From: DASPWW01 sp963803425
GTDB lineage: Bacteria > Actinomycetota > Thermoleophilia > Solirubrobacterales > 70-9
NCBI GenBank assembly: GCA_963803425.1
Contig: CAWDMA010000001.1
Span: 620,001 to 684,000, forward strand
Direction of reading: 5' to 3'
Length of the DNA stretch: 64,000 bases
Shown here: positions 41,032 to 49,249 of the stretch, one piece after another
Numbering within the stretch: the stretch's first letter is position 1
Layout of the letters: each line of letters opens with the position of its first letter
Notes under the pieces: model-generated
What the model saw: the letters and a program-made list of their open reading frames with translations, nothing else
Told to the model about the DNA's origin: nothing
Database searches by the model: none
Program-made: the position numbers and the translations under genes

Positions 41032-41996
41032 GCCCGGCGGGCCCACAAGCCGCTCCGACGGGCGCCGAGACGGGCGAGTGGCAGGGCGAGTACGTCCGCT
41101 ACGACCTGGTCAAGGAGTTCGTCGCCGCGCTCGTCGTGATCACCGCGCTGACGGTGCTCTTGAGCATCCTGTTCTCTTCGCCGGACGATCCGCCGACCAC
41201 GATCCAGCAATGGGCGCGCGCCGATCCGGCCGACTTCCTGGCGACCGCAGTCACCGAGCTCGACGGGACCAGCGAGGTCGCCACCTACGGCCCGCCCTAC
41301 AACGACACGCCGGGCGCGGGTCAGAAGGTCGGGCCGATCTCGCTGCAGCGAGCGCCCGGTGTCCACAATCCGATCAACACCGCGAGCGACTTCGTCCTCG
41401 ACCCGCTCCGCAGCATCCCGGGGGACGCGGCCCTTATGCGCGCCCTGGCTTCGTACCAGGCCGCACCTTCCGCTACGCAGTCGCGGTGGGCGGACGCGTA
41501 TACGGCCGGCTTGAAGCACGCCCGTTTCCCTGAGGGGCTTCCGAAGCTGTCCCCGGGTCGGTACGGCCCGGTGGCCCCGATGATGAGCTCCCTGCTCGGG
41601 CTCGCGTCGAGCGGCGGACTCGACGGTGCCCTATTGACGACGAGCCAGTTCTACCAAACGAACTACACGAAGCCGCTCCTGTATCTGTCCGGCGGGGGCT
41701 TCTTCGAGACCCGTGCCGACGATCAGCACCTGCTCGGCGACCAGTGGGGGATGATGAATGAGACGGGCAGCTATCCGGGCCAGGTGTGGCTGTGGCTGTA
41801 CACGTTCTGGTACCAAGTCGAGCCGTTCAAGAGCTCGGAGAACGCCGACGCCCTGGTCTGGGTGCTGATGATGGCGCTCAGTCTCGGCCTGATCTGCATC
41901 CCCTTCATCCCCGGCGTGCGAAGCCTTCCGCGCCGCCTTGGCGTCTACCGGGTGATCTGGAGGGACCACTATCGGGACGTTGAGGGAGGCTCATAA
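41028..41996 (+). CDS. Cytochrome b-associated membrane protein with large external domain; 3' end at tRNA fragment
   Basis: 322 residues from GTG 41028. One helix near the N-terminus (VKEFVAALVVITALTVLLSI), a ~200-residue external region, and a second helix near the C-terminus (ALVWVLMMALSLGLICIPFI) followed by RSLPRRLGVYRVIWRDHYRD. The layout resembles the C-terminal subunit paired with split cytochrome b in Thermoleophilia-like operons, though I do not know its name. The stop codon TAA is part of the tRNA-fMet fragment (TCATAAC) at 41988, so the native C-terminus may have been longer. Confidence 0.65.
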   Translation: MSPAGPQAAPTGAETGEWQGEYVRYDLVKEFVAALVVITALTVLLSILFSSPDDPPTTIQQWARADPADFLATAVTELDGTSEVATYGPPYNDTPGAGQKVGPISLQRAPGVHNPINTASDFVLDPLRSIPGDAALMRALASYQAAPSATQSRWADAYTAGLKHARFPEGLPKLSPGRYGPVAPMMSSLLGLASSGGLDGALLTTSQFYQTNYTKPLLYLSGGGFFETRADDQHLLGDQWGMMNETGSYPGQVWLWLYTFWYQVEPFKSSENADALVWVLMMALSLGLICIPFIPGVRSLPRRLGVYRVIWRDHYRDVEGGS

Positions 41997-42048
41997 CCCG
42001 GAGGTCGCTGGTTCAAATCCCGCCCCCGCCATGTCTGTCGCTACGACC
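41988..42048 (+). repeat. tRNA-fMet 3'-half copy fused to a repeat right arm (candidate attachment site)
   Basis: 41988-42031 repeats the tRNA-fMet sequence from the anticodon loop to the 3' end with two mismatches (GGCTCATAACCCGGAGGTCG identical at its start). It passes directly into ATGTCTGTCGCTACGACC (42031-42048), the right arm of the palindromic repeat family (compare 33741). The D-arm and 5' half are absent, so this is not a functional tRNA. Confidence 0.85.
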
Positions 42049-42202
42049 TCGAGGCCGTCTAGGCGGGGCGCCGGAAACGCCCCGATATGCGGTCGGCCGA
42101 CATGGGGCGCGAGCTGTCTGTACATTGCGGCGCCGCCGCTCCCAGCGGCTCCCGGGGCAGGGATCACTGGAGGAGCCCTTCCACCGAGGGTTGGCGTCGG
42201 CG

Positions 42203-42266
42203 CGGTGCGAACGCGCACGACCCGCCTCGTAGAGCGGTGCGAACGCGCACGACCCGCCTCGTAGAG
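42203..42266 (+). repeat. Exact tandem duplication, 2 x 32 bp
   Basis: Two perfect adjacent copies (42203-42234, 42235-42266) beginning CGGTGCGAACGCGCACG and ending CCTCGTAGAG. Each contains the inverted repeat GTGCG...CGCAC. Too few units and no spacers, so not CRISPR. It lies just upstream of a beheaded gene. Confidence 0.9.
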
Positions 42267-42792
42267 ACAAGACAAGGAGATCAGGAGTGCTTCACCCGGC
42301 AACGTCTACGTCGCCGACCTCGGCAACAACCGGATCCAGAAGTTCACCGAGGTGGCGCCGGAGACCACGATCGACTCCGCCCCCTCCGGGACCACGAGCG
42401 ACTCGACGCCCACCTTCATTTTCTCCTCGGTCCCGTCCGTCTCGAGCTTCGAGTGCGAGCTCGATGGCCCCGGCTTCAGCGCCTGCACCTCACCGCACAC
42501 GACCGGGACGCTCGCCGACGGCAACCACACCTTCAAGGTTGTCGCCACCGATCCGGACGGCAGCACTGACCCGACCCCGGCGTCGCGCGGCTTTACCGTC
42601 GACACCGCTCCGCCCGTGACGCCCCCGCCCCCGCCCGCGGCCGCCGACTGCAGCGCGCCCGACGCAGCCCTGGGCGCAGCCGAGGAGCAGCTCGCGAAGG
42701 CGAAGAAGAAGCAGAAGAAGGCCAAGAAGTCGGTGAAGAGCGCCAGGGCGGCGGTCACCGAGGCCGAGGGAGCCGCCCAAGCCTGCCAGTAG
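42265..42792 (+). pseudogene. NHL-repeat/Ig-like protein, 3' fragment
   Basis: The frame opens inside the tandem repeat and reads GNVYVADLGNNRIQKFTEVA, exactly one NHL propeller blade, then an Ig-like/Big segment (ETTIDSAPSGTTSDSTPTFI, CELDGPGFSACTSPHT), a Pro-rich linker and a C-terminal Lys/Ala coiled region (EEQLAKAKKKQKKAKKSVKS). NHL proteins have six or more blades; here only the last survives and there is no signal peptide. GTG 42352 could give a 146-aa product. Most likely the tail of a secreted protein cut off at the junction. Confidence 0.7.
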
Positions 42793-42879
42793 CGGGTCGG
42801 ACGAGAGCTCGGCGGCCTTGGACCCCGCTGGCCGGGCGCGCATCCGGCGACGCCGAGGAGCGGGCGAGGCCTGGTTAGA

Positions 42880-43926
42880 TTGGGCGCGGTGGACGCGACT
42901 CAGTCGGCACACGTCGGGGCCGAACCGGTGGCCGATTTCCGCTTTGCGCACTGGGCGCCGCTGCGGCGCTGCGCCCTCGGCCTCTACTTCGTGTCGTTGG
43001 TGGCGTGGAGCGCCCATTATGGGATTCCGGTCCAGCGTGAGCTGGTGATCGCCTGGACCTGCGGCGCACTCGCCTGCGCCTCGCTCGGCCGGCACCCTCG
43101 GCAGATCCTTCAGCTCGTCCTCGACTGGCTGCCGATCGTGGTTGTGCTCAGCGCTTACGACCTCACGCGCGGTGCGGCCGACTCGCTCGGGATCGGCGTC
43201 CACGTCCACCCGATGATCGACTTCGACCGCTTCGTCTTCTTCGGCGAAACGCCAACCGAATGGCTCCAGGGCCACCTGCACGAGACCGGCGTTGTCAGCT
43301 GGTGGGACGTCGCCTTCACGCTTGTCTACACCTCCTACTTCATCGTTCCCTTCGCGGTCGCCGGCATCCTCTGGGCGCGTGACCGGCTCGTCTTCCTGCG
43401 TTTCACCAGACGCTTGGTGTCGCTCGCTTTGGCCGGTCTCGTCACCTACATTGCCTTCCCGGCGGCGCCACCCTGGCTGGCGTCGAGAATGGACATGCTC
43501 GAGGAGGTCCATCGGACAACCGCGGAGGGCTGGGCCGTGCTCGGGGCGGGTACCGCCGTGCTCTTCTCCGAGGGTCAGGCGAACGTCAACCTGGTTGCCG
43601 CCGTCCCATCGCTGCATGCCGCCCTCACCGCGCTGGTTGCGGCTTTCCTCTGGGGTCGCGTCCGCCCGCGTGTGCGACCCCTGTTGCTGCTCTATCCGCT
43701 GGCGATGGGGCTGACGCTGATCGCGACCGGCGAGCACTACCTCTTCGACGTGCTGCTTGGCTGGCTCTACGCTGGCTCGGTGATGGCAGTATGGGGTTGG
43801 TGGGAACGGCGGCGCACGGCGCGCCAGGGTCCAGCCGGTGAACTGCTCGCTAGCTCGGCACGTCCTGACGCCGTGGGCAACCCGACCCCGTCCCGAGTGG
43901 CCCCGCCCGCAGGCGATCTTCCCTGA
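42880..43926 (+). CDS. PAP2/AUR1-like membrane phosphatase or phosphotransferase
   Basis: 348 residues from TTG 42880 (GTG 42889 also possible). Six helices. Lipid phosphatase motifs: PSLHAALTALVAAF (motif 2) and GEHYLFDVLLGWLYAG (motif 3, catalytic His and Asp); motif 1 is weaker. Closest in layout to the inositol phosphorylceramide synthase/PAP2 branch. It would act on a polyprenyl or glycerolipid phosphate at the outer face of the membrane. The C-terminal ~40 residues are Pro/Ala-rich and probably disordered. Confidence 0.82.
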   Translation: MGAVDATQSAHVGAEPVADFRFAHWAPLRRCALGLYFVSLVAWSAHYGIPVQRELVIAWTCGALACASLGRHPRQILQLVLDWLPIVVVLSAYDLTRGAADSLGIGVHVHPMIDFDRFVFFGETPTEWLQGHLHETGVVSWWDVAFTLVYTSYFIVPFAVAGILWARDRLVFLRFTRRLVSLALAGLVTYIAFPAAPPWLASRMDMLEEVHRTTAEGWAVLGAGTAVLFSEGQANVNLVAAVPSLHAALTALVAAFLWGRVRPRVRPLLLLYPLAMGLTLIATGEHYLFDVLLGWLYAGSVMAVWGWWERRRTARQGPAGELLASSARPDAVGNPTPSRVAPPAGDLP

Positions 43927-44163
43927 AGGACCCCTCCCGGGCTTGCCGGGACGACTGGCTGGAGCTTGCTCGTAGCCCCTCGTGGCACGCGCCCCCCTTC
44001 ACGCGCGAGGAAGCGTCCCATGCCGCGCCTCAACGGCATCGACCCTCGTCCATCGGAGCCTCGACGAGCACTGTTGCCTCGCGGCCGCCATCGCTCGTTC
44101 GATCGTACCCCGAACCTCACGCGACGGCTCGTGGTACCGCGTAGAAGGCCGGAACCGTCCTAC

Positions 44164-45357
44164 CTAGATCTCGCACACGGCGATCGCCGGGGCGTCGCGG
44201 CGGCCCTTCTCGGTCGCGGTCGCCAGCTCGCCGAGGGGGGTGTAGGCGACGCGGTCCGGCTCCAGACCGAGAGCGGACGCGGCATCGGGTTCCAGGCGCT
44301 CGACGAGGTCCTTGGAGGCGAGCGCAAGGCCGCCGCTGGCGCAGGCTTCGATGCGCGCGGCCTCGTTGACCTGGTCGCCGAGCGCATTGACCTCGGAGCG
44401 TCCGGCGGTGCTGATGTTGCCGACGTAGAGGTTCGCCCCCCAGTGCAGGCCGAACCGGAGGACGAGGTCCTCGGGCTGCAGGTCGCTGCGCGCGGCGACC
44501 TCGGCGACCGCTTCGCGCAGGGCGCGGGCGGCGGCGATGCAACTATGCGCCGCAGCCGATTCCGATCCGGCGGTCTCGGCGAGGAAGAACGCGCCGACGC
44601 CGTCGCCGACGTGACGCCCGACCAGGCCGCCGGCGTCGACGACGCACTGGTCGGCGGCGCGGACCAGACGGCGCCCGAGCGCGAAGTAGCTGGCGGTCGA
44701 TAGGCGTCGGGCGAGCGGCGAGGACGCTTCCAGGTCGGCGAAGAGGATCGCCGCCGGCCGCCGGCCGGCCTCTGCGACCATTCCCATTCGCGCGACGTGG
44801 CCAAGGTCGGCGGTGAACGTCATCGCGCCGAGCATCGCCATGCCGGCGGCTGGCTTGGAGATCAGCGCCGTGCCGGCGAGCCGGCCGGTGGCGTCGCGGA
44901 CCCGGAAGGCGATGACCGGGACGTCCCCCGTGGCGCCGACCCCGAACCCCTCCGTGGTGAAGGAAAGCATTGTGCCCTCGGCCGGGGTGAGCTCGTCGAC
45001 GATGTCGCGCAGCGCCGGGTCGACGAGTTCCCGAAGCTCGTCGCGCCCGCCGGGGGTGTCGGTGAGCATCAGGCCGCCGACGCCGCGGAAGAGGAGACGA
45101 TTGATGTCGATGCTGTTGGACCCCATTCGCCAGCCCTTGCTCTCCCGGATCCACTCGGGGCCGAGGATGGGGGTGCCGATCGCGAACGATGCCAACTCGA
45201 CCAGAGCGCCGAACGACAGGCGCAGGTCCTCACTCGCCCAGACCACCCTCCAGCCGTGGTCGACGATCCATCCCCAGTGACCCGCGTCCCGGAGCGCACG
45301 CGCCGCGTCGGCGAGCGCCGGGTCCTCGGGCAGCGGGTATGGCTCGTGATCGCCCAT
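44164..45357 (-). CDS. Class III cyclase-type protein with N-terminal sensor domain
   Basis: 397 residues. The N-terminal ~190 residues (WGWIVDHGWRVVWASEDLRL) resemble a PAS-type sensor; there is no membrane segment. The cyclase domain reads ILFADLEASSPLARRLS, HVGDGVGAFFLAE (second Asp) and VNALGDQVNEAARIEACA (Asn and Arg), so all catalytic positions are present. Third cyclase-family gene in the window. Neighbours are a PAP2 gene, convergent, and repeat R4 beyond its start. Product (cAMP or cGMP) cannot be told. Confidence 0.82.
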   Translation of the reverse strand: MGDHEPYPLPEDPALADAARALRDAGHWGWIVDHGWRVVWASEDLRLSFGALVELASFAIGTPILGPEWIRESKGWRMGSNSIDINRLLFRGVGGLMLTDTPGGRDELRELVDPALRDIVDELTPAEGTMLSFTTEGFGVGATGDVPVIAFRVRDATGRLAGTALISKPAAGMAMLGAMTFTADLGHVARMGMVAEAGRRPAAILFADLEASSPLARRLSTASYFALGRRLVRAADQCVVDAGGLVGRHVGDGVGAFFLAETAGSESAAAHSCIAAARALREAVAEVAARSDLQPEDLVLRFGLHWGANLYVGNISTAGRSEVNALGDQVNEAARIEACASGGLALASKDLVERLEPDAASALGLEPDRVAYTPLGELATATEKGRRDAPAIAVCEI

Positions 45358-45470
45358 CGCCCGATCCTATCCCGGGGGCTCCGAGCGACCCCGTGGTCTG
45401 CTGCGCACCGCGCCCGCTCCCAGCGAACAGCGGTATTTCGGGATCAGACGGTCACGCGCCGGCGCTCCGG

Positions 45471-45555
45471 CGCTCGACGATACGCGTGTGGTGGCGAGAA
45501 TCGAATCGGGCCCCCGCTATCAGGAGAAAGCCCCGCTCAGGCGGGGTTCTCTCGT
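45471..45555. repeat. Palindromic repeat family R4 with terminator hairpin
   Basis: CGCTCGACGATACG, GGTGGCGAGAATCGAATC, GGGCCCCCGCTAT, CAG, then hairpin GAGAAAGCCCCGC/GCGGGGTTCTCTC with loop TCAG. Matches R3 over the whole length with few changes. A beheaded serine hydrolase tail follows 80 bp later. Confidence 0.8.
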
Positions 45556-45635
45556 TCGCGAGCTTGGCCGCCCTCAGAAGGGAACGGCGTCGGCAGATCG
45601 AGGCGGCGGGTCGCTGTTGATGCCGAGTCGTGTGA

Positions 45636-45833
45636 TGGGACTGCTGCATGTACGACGTCGGCAAGGCGTACGGACACGCCGGGAACATCATGGGCTTTTC
45701 GTCCAACTCCGTGTATCTGCCGGGCCGCGGCAACCGTTTCGCGATGACGCTGATCGCGGACGAGACCCATGCCGACACCGCCGCCAAGGGCAGCAACAAG
45801 ATCGCCACTGTGCTCAAGCACATTCGCAAGTGA
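45636..45833 (+). pseudogene. C-terminal tail of a serine hydrolase (beta-lactamase/esterase family)
   Basis: From ATG 45648: MYDVGKAYGHAGNIMGFSSN then SVYLPGRGNRFAMTLIADET. The H-x-G-N-x-x-G-F-S-S pattern is the KTG-box region at the C-terminus of class C beta-lactamase-like proteins. The catalytic S-x-x-K and Y-x-N domains are absent. In-frame sequence upstream closes at 45633. It appears to be the end of a gene whose front was lost at or near repeat R4. Confidence 0.6.
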
Positions 45834-45913
45834 GTCGTCGGAGCGGTTTGCGGTCTCCAACGGCGTAGGCTGGTTGGATCAGCGACGCTGAACTGGGATC
45901 ACCTCCCCTTCGT

Positions 45914-48900
45914 GTGCAGCTGCTCGGTAGGTTCGGCGTGGCTGTGGGCGACCGGGCGGTGCCGGAGAGCGGCTGGCGTCTGCGGAAGGCGAAGAGCCTG
46001 ATCAAGCTGCTGGCGCTGGCGCCGGACCGGCGCATGCACCGCGAACAGGCCGGCGAGCTGCTGTGGCCGGATCGGAGCGCCGACTCCGCCGCCAACAACC
46101 TCCATCAAGCGCTCTACATCGCGCGGCGGGCGCTGGAGACTGCCGGCGCCGACGCCCTGGAGTCCCTGGCCCTGCGCGACGACATGCTGGTTCTCTCGGA
46201 AGAGCGGCCGGTCGAGGTCGATGCGGTGAGATTCGAGGAGGCCGCGGTGGCTGCGCGTGCCGCCGGCACGATCGAGGCCTACCGCGACGCCATGTCGCTC
46301 TACGGAGGAGACCTCCTCCCCGAGGATCGCTACGAAGACTGGACGGCCAACCGGCGCGAGGCGCTGCGCGAGCTGCACCTCGCGCTCCGGCTCGAGCTGG
46401 CCGAGCGCCACGCCGGCTCGGGCGAGGTCGCCAGCGCGGTCGAGACGCTCCAGCGCGCTGTCGTCGACGACCCTCGGCACGAGGAGGCCAATCGCCGGCT
46501 GATGCGGCTGTTCGCCGAGATGGGGCGCCGCCAGCAGGCGCTCGTCCACTACCAGCAGCTTCGTCAGACGCTGCGCCGCGAGTACGAAGCCGACCCCGAC
46601 CCGGAGACCCGCCGCCTGTTCCAGGACATCCTCGCCGGGCGGCTCGATCCCGTTGCGCCGAGACAGGCGCCGGCGGAGTCGCGGCCTCCGGGCGCCCGCC
46701 GCGGCCCGGCCAAGGCGGGCGCGGGGCCCAGGCACAACCTGCCGTTCCAGCTGACGAGCTTCGTCGGCCGCGAGCGCGAGCTGGCCGACCTGCGCCGGCA
46801 GCTCGACCGCAGCCGGCTGCTCACCCTCACGGGCCCGGGCGGCGCCGGCAAGACGCGGCTGGCCCTGGAGGCCGCCGCCGAGCGATTGCATGACTACGAC
46901 GATGGCGTGTGGCTGGTCGAGCTTGCCGCTCTCGCAGACCCCCGCCTGATGGCGCACGAAGCGGCCGCAGTGCTGGGGATGCGGCTGCGCTCGGAGCAGG
47001 ACGCGGACGCGGCGTTGGCGCGGCTGATCGGCGACCGCCGACTCCTCCTTCTCCTCGACAACTGCGAGCATCTGGTCGGCGCGTGCGCGCGGCTGGCTGA
47101 GGCGCTGCTCCCAGCCTGCCCCGCGCTGACGCTGCTCGCAACCAGCCGTGAGCCCCTCCACATCGTGGGCGAGGTGACCGTGCGTGTGCCGTCGCTCGGG
47201 TTGCCCGACCCGAAGTCGAAGGTCCCGGCGGCGAAGCTGATCCGCTCCGAGTCGGTTCGCCTGTTCGTCGAGCGCGCCGCCGATGCCAAGCAGGGATTCC
47301 GCCTCACCGACGACAACGCTTCGTCCGTCGCCGAGGTCTGCTTCCGCCTGGACGGCATGCCGCTGGCGATCGAGCTCGCGGCGGCGCGCGCCGGCGCGCT
47401 GACGCCGGCGCAGACGGCGGCACGCCTGCGCGACTCCCTCGACCTGCTCAGCGGGGGGCGGGGCCGCCTCACGCGCCAGCAGACCCTGGTCGCGACGCTG
47501 GATTGGAGCCACGACGTCCTCACCGCGAACGAGCAGGTGCTCTTCCGCCGGACCGGCGTCTTCTCCGGATCTTTCGGGCTGGACGCCGTGGAGGAGGTGT
47601 GCGGGGGCGATGGCCTCGAGCCGGGCGAGACCCCGCAGCTGCTCGGGCGCCTGGTGGAGAAGTCATTGATCGCCGCCGAGGAGGAGCGCGGCGAATACCG
47701 CTACCGGCTGCTCGAGACCATTCGCCACTACGCGCGCGAACGCCTGAACGCGGCTGGAGAGGCCTTGCGGATCCAGGCTCGCCATCGCGGGTGGTATCTG
47801 GCCGTCGCCGAGGCGGCCGATCCGGAGATCGCGGGCGAGCGCTTCTTCGAGCCGGCGGAGCTCGAGCTCGACAACCTGCGCGCGGCGCTCGCCTCCGGGC
47901 TGCGCGACGATCCACGATCTGCCCTGCGGATGGCGGTTGCAATGTGGCCGATGTGGATGCAGCGTGGGTACTTCACGGAAGGCTCGCGGCTGCTGGACGC
48001 CGCGCTCGCCGCAGAGACTGCGCCCTCGCCGCTCCGAGCGCGCGGGCTGCTGGCCGCGTCCGCGCTCGACGTGCGGCTGGCGCGGCCGGAGCGCCTGGAC
48101 AGCCTGGCGGAGGAATCGCGCCTGATCCACGCCGCGCTCCACGACGCGCGCGCCGTCCCGGGCGCGCTCCTGTACCGCGGAACCCTGGAGTCGGTTCAGC
48201 GCCGGCACTCCACCCGCGACACGTTGGAGGAGGCTCTGGTCGAAGCCGAGCGCGTGGGTGAGACGCTCGTGGCCGCGGGCGCGCGTCACGCTCAGGGAGT
48301 GGAGGCGCACACTCGGGGGCACGATGACGAGGCCCGGCGGCTGATAGAGCAGGGATTGAACCTGCTGCAGAGCGCGGCGGACCCCGGCGCCGGGGTGTGG
48401 GCGACCACGATCGGCCTCGTGATCGACCGCGACGCGAACGGGCGAGTGCGCCTGTATTTCGAGGACACCATCCTCCTGTTCCACGAGGTGGGTGCCGAGG
48501 CGGCGAGGGGTTACATGCTGTGCGATCTCGCGCTCGTGGCGCGGGCCCAGGGCGACTACGACGCCGCGCGGACGGCCCTGGACCGTGCCCTGGCGCTGCA
48601 CCGCGAGCGCGACGATGCCCACGGCGCCGCGGTCGCCCTCAACGCCCTCGGGAACCTGGCACGCTCACGCGAGCAGTTCGAGCTGGGCCGCGAGTGGCTG
48701 GAGGAGGCGCTCGCGATCCGCCGCGACATGGGCGACCGGCGAGCCACGGCGATGACGCTGGGGTGCCTGGGCCTGCTCGCCGGTCGTGCCGGGCACGGGG
48801 AGGACGGGCCCCGGTTCATCGGGCGGGCGCTGGAGATGTTCGCCGAGACCGAGGACGGGCCGGGCCGGGCCGGCATGCTTCTCAACCTCGGCACCATCGA

Positions 48901-49189
48901 GCTCGAGCTGGGCGCGCTTGACCGCGCGTTGCCGATCCTCGAGGAAGCGACGCGGATGTTTCGCAGCCAGATGATCATGCGTGGTTGGGGGTGGCCGATG
49001 TGCGCGCTCGTGGATGCCGTGATCAGCGCGCCGGCTCCGGACGAGCCCCGCGCGCGCGGCCTGATCGAGGAGGCCCGGGCCGAGTTCGACCAGAGCCGGG
49101 ACGCACGCGGCCTCGCCCAGGTCGCCTTGCTCGAGGATCGCCTGCAATCGCGCCTAATGGCCGCTGACGCGCCTTTGGACGCCCGCTAA
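45914..49189 (+). CDS. SARP-family regulator: BTAD-NB-ARC ATPase-TPR
   Basis: 1091 residues from GTG 45914. N-terminal OmpR-like DNA-binding domain (WRLRKAKSLIKLLALAPDRR, HREQAGELLWPDRSADSAAN), BTAD (~95-245), NB-ARC/AAA ATPase with Walker A TLTGPGGAGKTRLALEAAAE and Walker B RLLLLLDNCEHL, then TPR repeats over the last ~450 residues. This is the AfsR-like layout that activates nearby genes; a FAD-linked oxidase begins 60 bp downstream on the same strand and is the obvious candidate target. The start codon is uncertain because no good ribosome site is seen. Confidence 0.9.
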   Translation: MQLLGRFGVAVGDRAVPESGWRLRKAKSLIKLLALAPDRRMHREQAGELLWPDRSADSAANNLHQALYIARRALETAGADALESLALRDDMLVLSEERPVEVDAVRFEEAAVAARAAGTIEAYRDAMSLYGGDLLPEDRYEDWTANRREALRELHLALRLELAERHAGSGEVASAVETLQRAVVDDPRHEEANRRLMRLFAEMGRRQQALVHYQQLRQTLRREYEADPDPETRRLFQDILAGRLDPVAPRQAPAESRPPGARRGPAKAGAGPRHNLPFQLTSFVGRERELADLRRQLDRSRLLTLTGPGGAGKTRLALEAAAERLHDYDDGVWLVELAALADPRLMAHEAAAVLGMRLRSEQDADAALARLIGDRRLLLLLDNCEHLVGACARLAEALLPACPALTLLATSREPLHIVGEVTVRVPSLGLPDPKSKVPAAKLIRSESVRLFVERAADAKQGFRLTDDNASSVAEVCFRLDGMPLAIELAAARAGALTPAQTAARLRDSLDLLSGGRGRLTRQQTLVATLDWSHDVLTANEQVLFRRTGVFSGSFGLDAVEEVCGGDGLEPGETPQLLGRLVEKSLIAAEEERGEYRYRLLETIRHYARERLNAAGEALRIQARHRGWYLAVAEAADPEIAGERFFEPAELELDNLRAALASGLRDDPRSALRMAVAMWPMWMQRGYFTEGSRLLDAALAAETAPSPLRARGLLAASALDVRLARPERLDSLAEESRLIHAALHDARAVPGALLYRGTLESVQRRHSTRDTLEEALVEAERVGETLVAAGARHAQGVEAHTRGHDDEARRLIEQGLNLLQSAADPGAGVWATTIGLVIDRDANGRVRLYFEDTILLFHEVGAEAARGYMLCDLALVARAQGDYDAARTALDRALALHRERDDAHGAAVALNALGNLARSREQFELGREWLEEALAIRRDMGDRRATAMTLGCLGLLAGRAGHGEDGPRFIGRALEMFAETEDGPGRAGMLLNLGTIELELGALDRALPILEEATRMFRSQMIMRGWGWPMCALVDAVISAPAPDEPRARGLIEEARAEFDQSRDARGLAQVALLEDRLQSRLMAADAPLDAR

Positions 49190-49249
49190 GAGGCTGCTAA
49201 GAGCGCGGGCGTAGCGTGATCCGCGCAATCGATTCACCAGGAGGACGAC

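Noticed and set aside
27678..42048. Prophage
   Set aside because: No capsid, tail, terminase, portal or lysis gene; only a truncated recombinase-like ORF is present.
42203..42266. Tandem 32-bp repeat considered as a CRISPR
   Set aside because: Only two units, directly adjacent, with no spacers and no cas genes.
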